A program made the translations under genes and the position numbers. Positions 24,083 through 32,855 of a stretch of DNA of 64,000 bases are shown here, piece by piece. The notes under the pieces are model-generated. The model had not been told where the DNA came from, searched no databases, and worked only from the letters and a program-made list of their open reading frames with translations. This DNA comes from JOPF136 sp963773835 (GTDB lineage: Bacteria > Acidobacteriota > Terriglobia > Acidiferrales > UBA7541), in assembly GCA_963773835.1 (NCBI GenBank), contig CAVZCQ010000005.1, forward strand, positions 62,001-126,000, written 5' to 3'. Every line of letters begins with the position of its first letter. The first letter of the stretch is position 1.

Positions 24083-25519
24083 TCACTTCGGGCCCAGGTA
24101 GTTCTCGTAACTCTGTTCGGTCGCCCCCAGAGCGCGCGCCAGGGCCATGCGCGCGTCTGCATGGCGCGCCAGGGCGGTGATGTGGTCGTCCTGCGCGCTC
24201 TGGAGCGAGCTTTGCGCTGTAATCACCTCGATGTTGTCCGTGACGCCGTTGCGGAACCTGTCTTGCGCCAGCTTCAGTTCGCTGGCCGCCAGGTCCACGC
24301 CCGCCTGCGTGACGCTCACCTGCTGTTCCGCCGAGGCCAGGTCCAGCAATGCTTTCCGCAATTCCTGCTCGATGCCGCGTTCCAGGTCGGCAATCTGCTC
24401 GTCCACTCTTTGCACCCGGCTCTGGAGCTCTTTCGCTTCTCCGCTGCGGTCCCGGTCGAAGATCGTGAACGACAGCGTGCCCTGGATCAGACCGATCCCG
24501 GGCAGCTCCCCAAATGTCCTTCCGAACGGTCCGTAATTCCCGCTCACTGAAAGCGTCGGCAGGTAACGCGCCCGCGAGGCTTTCTGCTGCTCCACCAGCG
24601 CCTCCCGTTGAGCCCGCAGCGCACGGTAATCCGCGCGCGCCTCGAGCGCGGAGTGCAGCACCTGATCGGCATCTGGAAGCGGAATGCCCCGAAATTCCAA
24701 CCGGTCCGCCAGTTCCAGCGGGGCGCCAGGCCGCAGCCCCAGGAATCGCTGGAGGACGAGCAGGGCGGTCTGGTAGTTGTCCTGCGCCACGAGCAGGCTT
24801 TGCTGGTCACGCTGGAGCTGCACCTGAGCCCGCAGAACATCAACCGCGGTGGCGAGGCCGGCCGAATGCTGGTCGCGAGCCAGCCTTTCCAGCGCCTGCG
24901 ATGTTTCCACTCGAGCCTTCGCTGCTTCCACCTCGGCAGCCGATGCCTGCCCATCCAGGTAATAGCCAGCCGCCTGCCGCACCACCAGGTCGCGCATGTC
25001 CTGGTAGGTCAGTTTCGTCGCGTCCTGCTGCCGTTTGCTGGCTTCCCAGGTGTGGTAGGCATGGCGGTCCACCAGGGTCTGGTCTGCGTACAGGCGAAAG
25101 TCGTAGTTGGAAAACGGGCCGACGGTCAGCGGAACTGGGGCGCCCGGAAAGGCGAAACCGAAAGCGCGGAGGTTGCGGTTTTGGAGGCTGGCGTAGGATT
25201 GGCTGCTCGCATGGGGAAGCAAAGGTGACAACCGGCGCTCGCGGGTGCCCGCCGCTTCGTCCACCTGGGTCCCCGCAACTCGAACGGAAAGGTTGTTCTT
25301 CACCGCCAGGGCTATGGCCTCGCGCAGCGACAGCCTGTTCGGGGCCGCTGGGGGGACAGCCGGGTTAATAGTCTGTGTGCCAGGTGGAGTCGCGACCCGT
25401 GCAGGGGTCTGTTGGGCTGATACACAGGGAGTCACCGCGAGCAGGAAGACGAATCCGGCAAGCGCAAAAGAAAGCAGTGCGGGCCTACTGACCTTAGACC
25501 AGATATGACCACTAGTCAT
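24083..25519 (-). CDS. TolC-family outer-membrane efflux protein
   Basis: The 478-residue protein has a signal peptide (about residues 1-35, ending CVSAQ). Two alpha-helical repeats follow, with the LSLREAIALAVKNN start and the VTQAGVDLAASELKLAQDRFRNG helix typical of TolC proteins. It forms the outer-membrane tunnel for the HlyD/ABC pump encoded next. It begins 18 bases after the tetR stop, so it is the second gene of the operon and should be controlled by that repressor. Confidence 0.93.
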   Translation of the reverse strand: MTSGHIWSKVSRPALLSFALAGFVFLLAVTPCVSAQQTPARVATPPGTQTINPAVPPAAPNRLSLREAIALAVKNNLSVRVAGTQVDEAAGTRERRLSPLLPHASSQSYASLQNRNLRAFGFAFPGAPVPLTVGPFSNYDFRLYADQTLVDRHAYHTWEASKRQQDATKLTYQDMRDLVVRQAAGYYLDGQASAAEVEAAKARVETSQALERLARDQHSAGLATAVDVLRAQVQLQRDQQSLLVAQDNYQTALLVLQRFLGLRPGAPLELADRLEFRGIPLPDADQVLHSALEARADYRALRAQREALVEQQKASRARYLPTLSVSGNYGPFGRTFGELPGIGLIQGTLSFTIFDRDRSGEAKELQSRVQRVDEQIADLERGIEQELRKALLDLASAEQQVSVTQAGVDLAASELKLAQDRFRNGVTDNIEVITAQSSLQSAQDDHITALARHADARMALARALGATEQSYENYLGPK

Positions 25520-25537
25520 ATTGTGTCTACCCGTCCT

Positions 25538-26224
25538 CTAGCCCCGCCCGCGGCCTGTCTTTCCCGGCCGGAATTCTTTCGGATCCAGGCCTCCGAGAAA
25601 CATCTCCAGCCAGACATCCAACCAGCCCAGCAGGTCGCCCCGGGGATCGATGGACCAAAGCACGAGCGCTCCAAAGACGGCCTGCTGAAAGCCGCGCGCC
25701 ATATGCGCCGCGGACATGTCCGTACGCAACTCCCTCCGGTCTTGGCCGAGCTGAAAGATTTCTTCGAGGTGGCCGCGGCCCTGCTCCATCTTCCCGGCCA
25801 TGAACTCGCGCACCGGTTCGCGCGAAAGCGGGGCAACGAGAATGCTGCGGAGCAGGCCGGGAGAATGGCTGGCCTCTTCCGCTAGAGAATGGGCCAACCG
25901 CCGCAAGATTTGCCACATGGGTTTCGAACCTGCGAGCGCTTCCTCGCGCGCCGCTTGGATCTTCTTGATCCGCGAATCTCCGAAGGCCATCAGGACGTGC
26001 TCTTTAGTGGGGAAATAATTAAAGAAGGTTCCTTTGCCGACGTCGGCGGCCTCGGTGATTTGTTCGATCGTAGTGGCCGACAGACCCTGGTCGGCGAACA
26101 AACGCAACGCGGCCCGCATCAGCCGTTCGTAGGTTTCCGCCTTCCGTCGTTCACGGCGGGGCAAGCGCACAGGGGAATCAGCAGGAGAGCTATGAGGCGC
26201 CTCGTGATGCAGATTATGACTCAT
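25538..26224 (-). CDS. TetR-family repressor of the efflux operon
   Basis: The 228-residue protein carries a TetR helix-turn-helix at about residues 28-75 (YERLMRAALRLFADQG, then ADVGKGTFFNYFPTKE). The C-terminal ligand domain resembles those of multidrug regulators. It is the first gene of a seven-gene export operon, 18 bp from tolC, so autoregulation and control of the whole pump are expected. The first 22 residues are an His/Ser/Pro-rich tail; a shorter start is possible but no better ribosome site was seen. Confidence 0.92.
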   Translation of the reverse strand: MSHNLHHEAPHSSPADSPVRLPRRERRKAETYERLMRAALRLFADQGLSATTIEQITEAADVGKGTFFNYFPTKEHVLMAFGDSRIKKIQAAREEALAGSKPMWQILRRLAHSLAEEASHSPGLLRSILVAPLSREPVREFMAGKMEQGRGHLEEIFQLGQDRRELRTDMSAAHMARGFQQAVFGALVLWSIDPRGDLLGWLDVWLEMFLGGLDPKEFRPGKTGRGRG

Positions 26225-26235
26225 GGGCAGAGAAG

Positions 26236-26264
26236 ACTGTAAGTCGTAAGCGACCTCAAGTCAA
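26236..26264 (-). promoter_or_regulatory. Sigma-70-like promoter of the efflux operon with internal palindrome
   Basis: On the minus strand TTGACT (26264-26259) and TACAGT (26241-26236) are separated by exactly 17 bases, 12 bases before the tetR start codon. The spacer contains GTCG-TAAG-CGAC (26243-26254), a small inverted repeat that would place a bound TetR dimer over the promoter. The promoter is well supported by motif spacing. The operator is tentative. Confidence 0.55.
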
Positions 26265-26419
26265 GAACAAATCGGGACCTTGGTTTTCGCTCGGCACGCC
26301 GCACCCGTTCCGGCTACTTCAGCCGGAGTCCTCCGGATCGCGGTCTAAATGCATGAATGTTTGCGGCACTCGAAGCTGGTAAGAACCAAGTTGGGGAAAT
26401 GCCGGAGCGGTGAACGTGG

Positions 26420-27337
26420 CTACCGCTCGCGGACGAAAAGGCTGTTGCTGCCCGGTCTACCGGCCTGCGCCTCCGCCACTTTCAGGAACGCCTGGGCGGC
26501 GTGGGAGAGAACAGCCTTCTTGCGGTACACGATGCGGATCTTGCGCTCGAATTGCAGCTCCGGGACGGAGACGCGCACGAGTTCTCCGCGCGCCAGTTCG
26601 CCCTGGACGCAAACGGCGGGCACCAGCGCCACACCGTTCCCCATGGCCACGAATTTGCGGATGGCCTCGAGGGTAGGCAGTTCCACGTCCATGTTCAGGG
26701 GCGTCTTGTGGCGTTGGAACGCGGCGAGCACCTTGGCGCGGTGGGGCGAAGGGACGTGGTGAGCGACGAAAGATTGGGCGCCAAGTTCGCGGATTCCCGT
26801 CTTCCGTGCGCCGGCCAGCGGGTGGCGCGGATGCACCACAAACGCCAGTTCGTCCGTGGCCACGACCACAGAACGCAGAGCAGGATCCTGCGGTTCGAAT
26901 GAAAGCATACCCAGCTCCACACTGTGGTTCAGCACCGCCTCCGGCACCCGGCTGGCCAGCGAGCGTGTGACCGAGATGCGTACCATCGGAGATGCCCGGC
27001 GGAATTCGTGCAGCAGGGGCAGCAGGTAAAGCGAGGTGAATTCGTTGGCGGCGATGGACAGCTTTCCGCGCTCGCCGCTGCGCAGTTCGGCCAGAGCCAC
27101 GCGCACTTCCCCGCGAAGGTTCAGTAGCTTTTCCGCATATTCCCGCAGCACCACGCCCGCATCGGTCAGATGGCCGTGGCGCGAGGAGCGGTCGAACAGT
27201 GCCTCGCCGAGGTCATTCTCAAGTTTGCGGATGGTCTGGCTGACCGCGGGCTGGGTGCGATGCAGGCGCTGGGCGGCGCGGGAAAAGCTGCCCTCTTCCG
27301 CCACAGCGAGAAAAGCCTGGAGTTCGGAGAGTTCCAT
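26420..27337 (-). CDS. LysR-type transcriptional regulator
   Basis: The 305-residue protein has the N-terminal LysR helix-turn-helix (MELSELQAFLAVAEEGSFSR split over helices 1-2, then TQPAVSQTIRKLENDLG) and an effector-binding domain (about residues 90-295). It is divergent from the leuA-type gene with 180 bp between starts, the classical layout for a LysR regulator and its target. Two ATAA-N7-TTAT sites lie in that gap. It may sense a branched-chain pathway intermediate, as LeuO/IlvY-type regulators do; the inducer is not known. Confidence 0.92.
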   Translation of the reverse strand: MELSELQAFLAVAEEGSFSRAAQRLHRTQPAVSQTIRKLENDLGEALFDRSSRHGHLTDAGVVLREYAEKLLNLRGEVRVALAELRSGERGKLSIAANEFTSLYLLPLLHEFRRASPMVRISVTRSLASRVPEAVLNHSVELGMLSFEPQDPALRSVVVATDELAFVVHPRHPLAGARKTGIRELGAQSFVAHHVPSPHRAKVLAAFQRHKTPLNMDVELPTLEAIRKFVAMGNGVALVPAVCVQGELARGELVRVSVPELQFERKIRIVYRKKAVLSHAAQAFLKVAEAQAGRPGSNSLFVRER

Positions 27338-27383
27338 AGACGTTCCAGCGGGAGGAGGAGCACCCCCACGTCTGGATTATAAA

Positions 27384-27398
27384 ATAATTGCTGCTTAT
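27384..27398. promoter_or_regulatory. LysR-type operator, site 1 (ATAA-N7-TTAT)
   Basis: A perfect 4-bp-arm palindrome ATAA-TTGCTGC-TTAT contains the T-N11-A core of LysR operators. It is centred at 27391, about 54 bp upstream of the lysR start, in an AT-rich patch of an otherwise GC-rich region. Confidence 0.6.
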
Positions 27399-27413
27399 CC
27401 TTCCAGTAGAAAT

Positions 27414-27428
27414 ATAAGCTTGCGTTAT
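27414..27428. promoter_or_regulatory. LysR-type operator, site 2 (ATAA-N7-TTAT)
   Basis: A second ATAA-GCTTGCG-TTAT palindrome with the same T-N11-A core is centred at 27421, exactly 30 bp (about three helical turns) from site 1 and 90 bp upstream of the leuA-type start. The pair fits the recognition/activation site arrangement of a LysR tetramer. Confidence 0.6.
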
Positions 27429-27517
27429 TGGCACGACCCCGCCAAGCTGGTTCGGCGGCAGGGTGCAGGAAAACAGCTACGCCATTGGGCTGCTTCCTGC
27501 CGGCACGGACGCGCTTC

Positions 27518-28750
27518 ATGGCCCACGAAACCGTCACCATCTTCGATACCACGCTCCGCGACGGCGAGCAGGCCCCGGGCTGCAGCATGTACCTGGAAGA
27601 GAAGCTGCGCATGGCCCGGCAGCTCGACCGGCTGGGCGTCGACGTAATCGAGGCCGGATTTCCCGTGGCCTCCCAGGGAGATTTTGAGGCCGCCCGTGCC
27701 GTGGCGCGCGAGGTCCGCCGGCCCAGGATCGCCGCGCTGGCCCGCGCCGGCCGCGACGACATCACCCGGGCCTGGCAGGCCGTGGAGGGCGCCGCTCGCC
27801 CGCGCATTCACACCTTTCTGGCAACCTCAGACATCCACCTGCAATACAAATTGAAAATTACGCGGGAGCAGTGCCTGGAGCAGACCGGCTCGGCCGTCCG
27901 CTACGCAAAGTCGCTCTGCGACGACGTGGAGTTCTCGCCCGAAGACGCCACGCGGTCCGATCTCGAGTTCCTCATCGAGGTGCTGCAGCAGGCTGTGGAT
28001 GCGGGCGCCACCACGCTGAACATTCCGGATACAGTCGGTTACACCATTCCCTCCGAGTATGCGCACCTGATCCGCACCATCCGGGAACGCGTTCGCGGCA
28101 TGGATGGCGTGGTCATTTCCGTGCATTGCCACAACGACCTGGGACTGGCCGTGGCGAACTCGATCGCCGCCATTGCGGAGGGCGCGCGGCAGGTGGAGTG
28201 CACGGTAAACGGCATTGGCGAGCGCGCGGGCAATGCGGCGCTCGAGGAGATCGTCATGGCGCTGCGCGTGCGCGCCGACCGCCTGCCGTACCGTACCGGC
28301 ATCGCCACAGAGGAAATCGTGCCTTCCAGCAGGCTGCTCTCCGAGCTGATTGGCTTCTCCGCTCAGCCCAACAAAGCCGTGGTGGGCGCCAACGCCTTTG
28401 CGCACGAAGCCGGAATCCACCAGCACGGCGTACTGAGCAACCCCCTGTGCTACGAAATCATGACGCCGGAATCGGTGGGCCTCGCGGCCAACCGCATCGT
28501 CCTGGGAAAGCATTCGGGGCGGCATGCCCTGAGCCGCCGGTACGCGGAGCTGGGCTACGAGCTGACCCGCGAGCAGCTCAACGCCGCCTACCATCGCTTT
28601 ACGGCGCTGGCCGACAAAAAGAAGAACATCTACGACCTCGACCTGCTCTCGATTCTCCCGGCGGATCTGCGCCGGGCGCCGCGAATTAGCCCCACAGACA
28701 GCAGCGAGGGCCGACTGCGCATTTCGCAGGCTGCCGCGGGCGCGAGCTGA
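27518..28750 (+). CDS. leuA: 2-isopropylmalate synthase-type enzyme lacking the allosteric domain
   Basis: The 410-residue protein has the HMGL-like catalytic barrel: FDTTLRDGEQAPG (residues 9-21), the metal-binding HCHNDLGLA, NIPDTVGYTIP and NGIGERAGNA, all as in LeuA. It ends just after ADKKKNIYDLDLLS, where normal LeuA enters the C-terminal LeuA_dimer domain, so it is about 100 residues shorter than the 500-520 usual. No remnant of that domain follows before leuB. Leucine feedback through that domain would therefore be absent. It is most likely isopropylmalate synthase because leuB follows; citramalate or homocitrate synthesis remains possible. A LysR regulator is divergent. Confidence 0.85.
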   Translation: MAHETVTIFDTTLRDGEQAPGCSMYLEEKLRMARQLDRLGVDVIEAGFPVASQGDFEAARAVAREVRRPRIAALARAGRDDITRAWQAVEGAARPRIHTFLATSDIHLQYKLKITREQCLEQTGSAVRYAKSLCDDVEFSPEDATRSDLEFLIEVLQQAVDAGATTLNIPDTVGYTIPSEYAHLIRTIRERVRGMDGVVISVHCHNDLGLAVANSIAAIAEGARQVECTVNGIGERAGNAALEEIVMALRVRADRLPYRTGIATEEIVPSSRLLSELIGFSAQPNKAVVGANAFAHEAGIHQHGVLSNPLCYEIMTPESVGLAANRIVLGKHSGRHALSRRYAELGYELTREQLNAAYHRFTALADKKKNIYDLDLLSILPADLRRAPRISPTDSSEGRLRISQAAAGAS

Positions 28751-28848
28751 CACCCGCATTCCCCCGCAGGGCTTTTCCGAACTCCCGTCTTTTTCCCTGC
28801 GCGATACGAGCACCTCAAAGGCGGAAGCGACATTTTGGGGAGGAAGCC

Positions 28849-29955
28849 ATGCCGTACCGAATTGCCGTCTTGCCGGGCGACGGAGTGGGGCCGGAGGTGA
28901 CGCGCGAGGCCGTGCGCGTGCTCCGCGCCGTCGAAAACCTGTGCGGCTACGATTTTCGATTTATTGAAAAACCCATCGGGGCTTCGGCCGTCCGCCAGTC
29001 CGGCAGCCCGTTGCCGGCCGAGACGCGCGACGCCGCGCTGGAATCCGATGCGGTACTGTTGGGCGCTGTCGGCTCGCCGGAAATGGATGGCGCTCCGGCG
29101 CACCAGCGGCCGGAGGCGGGATTGCTCGCGCTGCGCCAGGCGCTCGGCGGTTATGCGAATTTGCGGCCGGTGGCGGCCCTCGACTCTCTGGCGGGCTGCA
29201 CGCCGCTCCGGCCGGAGGTCGTGCGCGGAGCCAACGTGCTCATCGTGCGCGAGCTCCTCGGCGGGCTGTACTTCGGCGAGCCGCGCGGGCACGAGCCGGG
29301 CGCGAGCGCGTTCAACACGCTACGCTACACCGCACCGGAGATCGAACGCGTCGCTCGCATTGCCTTTGAAGCCGCGCGCAACCGCGGCGGGCGGGTGGCC
29401 TCGGTGGACAAAGCCAACGTGCTGGAAACCTCCCGGCTGTGGCGCGAAGTAGTGACGCGCGTGGCGCACGACTATCCCGATGTGATCCTCGAGCACCACT
29501 ATGTGGACTCGTTCGCTATGCTGCTCATCACCAATCCGCTGCGCTTCGACGTGGTGGTGACGGAAAACCTGTTCGGCGACATCCTGTCCGACGAGGCCGC
29601 CGTGCTGGCCGGCTCTCTGGGAATGCTGGCCTCGGCAACGGTGGGAGGCCGCGTGGGCCTGTTCGAGCCGGTGCACGGATCCGCGCCGGATATCGCAGGG
29701 ACGGGCGCCGCCAATCCCCTGGGCGCCATCGCGACGGCCGCGTTGCTGCTGCGGTACGGGTTGGGGCTGGAGAGCGAAGCCGCGGACATCGAAAGCGCCA
29801 TCGAGATGGTGCTGGAGGAAGGGTGGCGCACTCCGGACCTGCTTCGCGGCTCGCCGGCGGGGGCGCGCCGAGTGACCACATCCGAGATGGGCTCGCTGGT
29901 GGAACGCGCCCTCTCCGACGTGATGAACATGCGCCACGCGTATCACGCCGTGTGA
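28849..29955 (+). CDS. leuB: 3-isopropylmalate dehydrogenase
   Basis: The 368-residue enzyme has the IMDH signatures VLPGDGVGPEV, the substrate-binding arginines in LRPVAAL and VRELLGGLYFG, the catalytic DKANVLETSRLW and the NAD-site region HGSAPDIAGTGAANPLG. It oxidises and decarboxylates 3-isopropylmalate in leucine synthesis. A GGGGAGGAAG ribosome site precedes the ATG. It lies 98 bp after the leuA-type gene, and leuC and leuD are not in the window. Full length and intact. Confidence 0.94.
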   Translation: MPYRIAVLPGDGVGPEVTREAVRVLRAVENLCGYDFRFIEKPIGASAVRQSGSPLPAETRDAALESDAVLLGAVGSPEMDGAPAHQRPEAGLLALRQALGGYANLRPVAALDSLAGCTPLRPEVVRGANVLIVRELLGGLYFGEPRGHEPGASAFNTLRYTAPEIERVARIAFEAARNRGGRVASVDKANVLETSRLWREVVTRVAHDYPDVILEHHYVDSFAMLLITNPLRFDVVVTENLFGDILSDEAAVLAGSLGMLASATVGGRVGLFEPVHGSAPDIAGTGAANPLGAIATAALLLRYGLGLESEAADIESAIEMVLEEGWRTPDLLRGSPAGARRVTTSEMGSLVERALSDVMNMRHAYHAV

Positions 29956-30117
29956 GTCTGGCGACGCCTCCGAGCGGAACGGCATGCCGTGCAACTACGT
30001 GTGCCGCACTGAAAATCCCCTTGCAGCCGCCTCGAATCGCTGTATCCTGACTCGCAACTGCCCGCGCGGCGCTGACACAGCCGCGCACCGGCATTCTCGA
30101 CGAGGCACAGGGCGAAA

Positions 30118-31512
30118 TTGACGGAAGAAGCTGTCCCAGCAGCAGGTTCCCAATCCGGTCCTCCTCTCGCCGCCCGGCGCTCGAAGCTGACTCTCTGGCC
30201 GCTGGTTGCCGCCACTTTCTTCATGGTTTCCGGCGGAACCTACGGCACTGAAGACATCATCCACGGTGCAGGCTACTCCCGCGGAATCCTGATTCTGCTC
30301 ATTACTCCGCTGCTCTGGAGCCTGCCGACGGCGTACATGATCGGCGAACTTTCCAGCGCGATTCCCGCCGAGGGTGGTTTCTACGCCTGGGTGCGGCGCG
30401 GCATGGGCAAATTCTGGGGATTTCAAGAGGCCTGGCTCTCGCTGATCGCCAGCATTTTCGACATGGCCATTTATCCCACGCTGTTCGTCGCCTATCTGAC
30501 GCGGCTCGTTCCCTGGTTCGCGCAGGGAAGCCGCGGCGTGATGGTGGGCGTGGGCGTGGTGGCGGCGTGCGCGCTGCTGAACATCGCGGGCGTGCGCGTG
30601 GTGGCCACGACTTCGCTATGGCTATTTGCGGCGCTGTCCGCCCCCTTCGTGGTGATTTGCGTGCTAGCGCCGCTCCGGCACGGCGCGCTGGTCCACGCCG
30701 CGCCTCCTTCCGCCTCCACAGTCAACATCGCGGGTGGCATGCTCATCGCCATGTGGAACTACATGGGTTGGGACAACGCCTCGACGATCGCGGCGGAGGT
30801 GGAACGTCCTCAACGCACCTATCCGCGCGCGATGCTGGTGGCCGTCGTGGTCGTCTCGCTCACCTACATCGTGCCCGCGGCGGCCGTGGCCCTCACCGGG
30901 CTGCCTGCGGGCGCGTGGGAGACGGGCTCCTGGGCGGACATTGCCGCACTGCTCGGCGGCAACTGGTTGCGCGTGGCGCTCGTCGCCGGAGGCATGTTCA
31001 GCGCATTCGGGATGTTCAATGCCCTGGTGATGAGCTATTCGCGCCTGCCGCTGGCCATGGCACAGGACGGGATGCTGCCAGGCGTGTTTGGAAAACAGCA
31101 CCCGCGCACGCGCGCGCCCTGGGTGGCCATCCTGGTGTGTGCCTTCGGCTGGGCGATGTGCCTGGGGCTCGGTTTCGAGCGCCTGGTGACCATTGACATC
31201 CTGCTCTACGGCTCCAGCCTGCTGCTCGAATTTGCCGCGCTGATCGTCCTGCGCTATCGCGAGCCGGAACTGGAGCGTCCATTCCGCGTGCCCGGCGGCA
31301 TAGCGGGGGCCTGGCTGGTGGGAGTATGCCCTTTGCTGCTGCTCGGCTTCGCGGCCCTGCACGGCCAGCAGGAATCGGTGCTGGGCATGTCCGCGCTAGC
31401 GTTCGGCGGTCTGCTGTTGCTGTCCGGCGTGGTGGCCTACTGGCTCAACGGCGTGGTGAAACCAGAAGGCTGGATCGTGCCGGCGCGCGAACCTTCGCCG
31501 GGAACGGACTGA
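30118..31512 (+). CDS. APC-family amino-acid permease
   Basis: The 464-residue protein has about twelve membrane helices. Helix 1 (LTLWPLVAATFFMVSGGTYG) holds the unwound Gly-rich segment of APC transporters, followed by the IPAEGGFYAWVRRGMG motif of the amino acid/polyamine group. The start is a TTG at 30118, chosen because it gives a normal cytosolic tail before helix 1; the first ATG would fall within it. It follows leuB in the same direction by 162 bp and may carry a branched-chain amino acid, but this is unproven. The 3' end overlaps the CFA synthase gene by 76 bp convergently. Confidence 0.85.
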   Translation: MTEEAVPAAGSQSGPPLAARRSKLTLWPLVAATFFMVSGGTYGTEDIIHGAGYSRGILILLITPLLWSLPTAYMIGELSSAIPAEGGFYAWVRRGMGKFWGFQEAWLSLIASIFDMAIYPTLFVAYLTRLVPWFAQGSRGVMVGVGVVAACALLNIAGVRVVATTSLWLFAALSAPFVVICVLAPLRHGALVHAAPPSASTVNIAGGMLIAMWNYMGWDNASTIAAEVERPQRTYPRAMLVAVVVVSLTYIVPAAAVALTGLPAGAWETGSWADIAALLGGNWLRVALVAGGMFSAFGMFNALVMSYSRLPLAMAQDGMLPGVFGKQHPRTRAPWVAILVCAFGWAMCLGLGFERLVTIDILLYGSSLLLEFAALIVLRYREPELERPFRVPGGIAGAWLVGVCPLLLLGFAALHGQQESVLGMSALAFGGLLLLSGVVAYWLNGVVKPEGWIVPAREPSPGTD

Positions 31513-32855
31513 AGGGTTTTTGCGGCAGGCCTTTGCGCGGCGTCACTCCCTCCGGCCACGCGCGCCTCCTCCTCTTCCTCGACCTCTGCGCCCTGCTCTG
31601 GTTCGCCCCACAGCGGCTTTCGCGCGCCCGTTTTCGCCAGCAGGAGCTGCACGTTGCCGGTATTCCGCTCCAGGAATGACGCTTCGCAAATGGCCAGGTA
31701 ATACTCCCACATGCGGATGAAGCGGTCGTCGAAGCCCAGCGCACGAACTTCCGGCAGTGCGGCCAAAAACCGTTCACGCCAGGCGGCAATCGTCCTGGCG
31801 TAGTGCTGGCCGATTTCCTCCGCGTGATGCAGCCCGAGGCGTGTGGCGCGCGCGAGCGATTTCAGGATTTCGCCCACGGCGGAGAGTTCAGACCCGGGGA
31901 AAATGTAGGTCTGGATCCAGTCCGTGTACTCCAGGTAGCCGGCAAATCGCTGGTCGGGTACGGTAATGGTTTGCAGCAGCATCGCGCCGTCGGCTGCGAG
32001 CAGACGGTCGCAGGCGGCGAAAAATTCGTCGTAGCGCGCGTGGCCCACGGCTTCGAACATTTCGATGCTCACCACTTTGTCGTATTCACCGCGCAGCTCG
32101 CGGTAGTCCTCGGAGAGCAGCTCGATGCGGCTGCCGAGCAGGCCGGCGCGGCGGAAGAGCTCGCGGGCGTACTCGTGCTGGTCGCTGCTGATGGTCGTGG
32201 TGGTCACCCGGCAGCCGTAGTTTTCCGCCGCATGCAGCGCCAGCCCGCCCCAGCCCGTTCCGATCTCGAGCACATGGTCTTCCGGGCCCAGCATCAGCTT
32301 CCGGCAGATGCGGTCGTGTTTGGCGCGCTGTGCTTCCTCCAGGGAATCCTCGGTGGATGCGAAATACGCGCACGAATAGGCCATCGTGGGGTCGAGGAAC
32401 AGCCGGAAGAATTCGCTCGAGAGGTCGTAGTGGTAGCGGATATTTTTCCGGCTGCCCCGCTGCGTATTCGCCCGCAGGCTGTGGAGCATTCGCATGCGCC
32501 AGCGGTTCACCGCGGAGGCCAGGCGGTTCCGGCGGCTCAGCTCCTCCATGTTGCGGATGGCGAATCGCGCCACTGCCACCAGCTCGGGCGAAGACCAGTC
32601 GCCGTCCACGTAGCTCTCTCCCATCCCGATTTCTTCCCGCCACAGCACGCGAGAAAAGAACCGCTCGTCGTGGACCACGATGGTGGCATTCGGGCCGTTG
32701 GCTGGATCACCACCGGAATAGGTTTGCTGGGGGCAGACGAGCTCGAGACGGCCCTGCCGGAAGCTCTCGAGGGTCTTCCGGGCAAACATCCAGGCCAGCC
32801 GGTCATCCCACCGCCGGCGGCTCACGCCTCCCGCATTGGCCCGGCCGTCAGACAT
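31437..32855 (-). CDS. cfa: Cyclopropane-fatty-acyl-phospholipid synthase
   Basis: The 472-residue SAM-dependent enzyme has an N-terminal lipid-binding domain (about residues 1-150) and the methyltransferase core with VLEIGTGWGG and the CFA hallmarks YHYDLSSEFFRLFLD, MAYSCAYF and VSIEMFEAVGH. It adds a methylene group to unsaturated acyl chains of membrane phospholipids. The C-terminal 70 residues are low-complexity (a run of Glu, then Ala/Pro-rich) and overlap the convergent permease gene. It is the last gene of the FAD-oxidoreductase-DUF1365-CFA operon and overlaps the DUF1365 gene by eight bases. Confidence 0.92.
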   Translation of the reverse strand: MSDGRANAGGVSRRRWDDRLAWMFARKTLESFRQGRLELVCPQQTYSGGDPANGPNATIVVHDERFFSRVLWREEIGMGESYVDGDWSSPELVAVARFAIRNMEELSRRNRLASAVNRWRMRMLHSLRANTQRGSRKNIRYHYDLSSEFFRLFLDPTMAYSCAYFASTEDSLEEAQRAKHDRICRKLMLGPEDHVLEIGTGWGGLALHAAENYGCRVTTTTISSDQHEYARELFRRAGLLGSRIELLSEDYRELRGEYDKVVSIEMFEAVGHARYDEFFAACDRLLAADGAMLLQTITVPDQRFAGYLEYTDWIQTYIFPGSELSAVGEILKSLARATRLGLHHAEEIGQHYARTIAAWRERFLAALPEVRALGFDDRFIRMWEYYLAICEASFLERNTGNVQLLLAKTGARKPLWGEPEQGAEVEEEEEARVAGGSDAAQRPAAKTLQSVPGEGSRAGTIQPSGFTTPLSQ

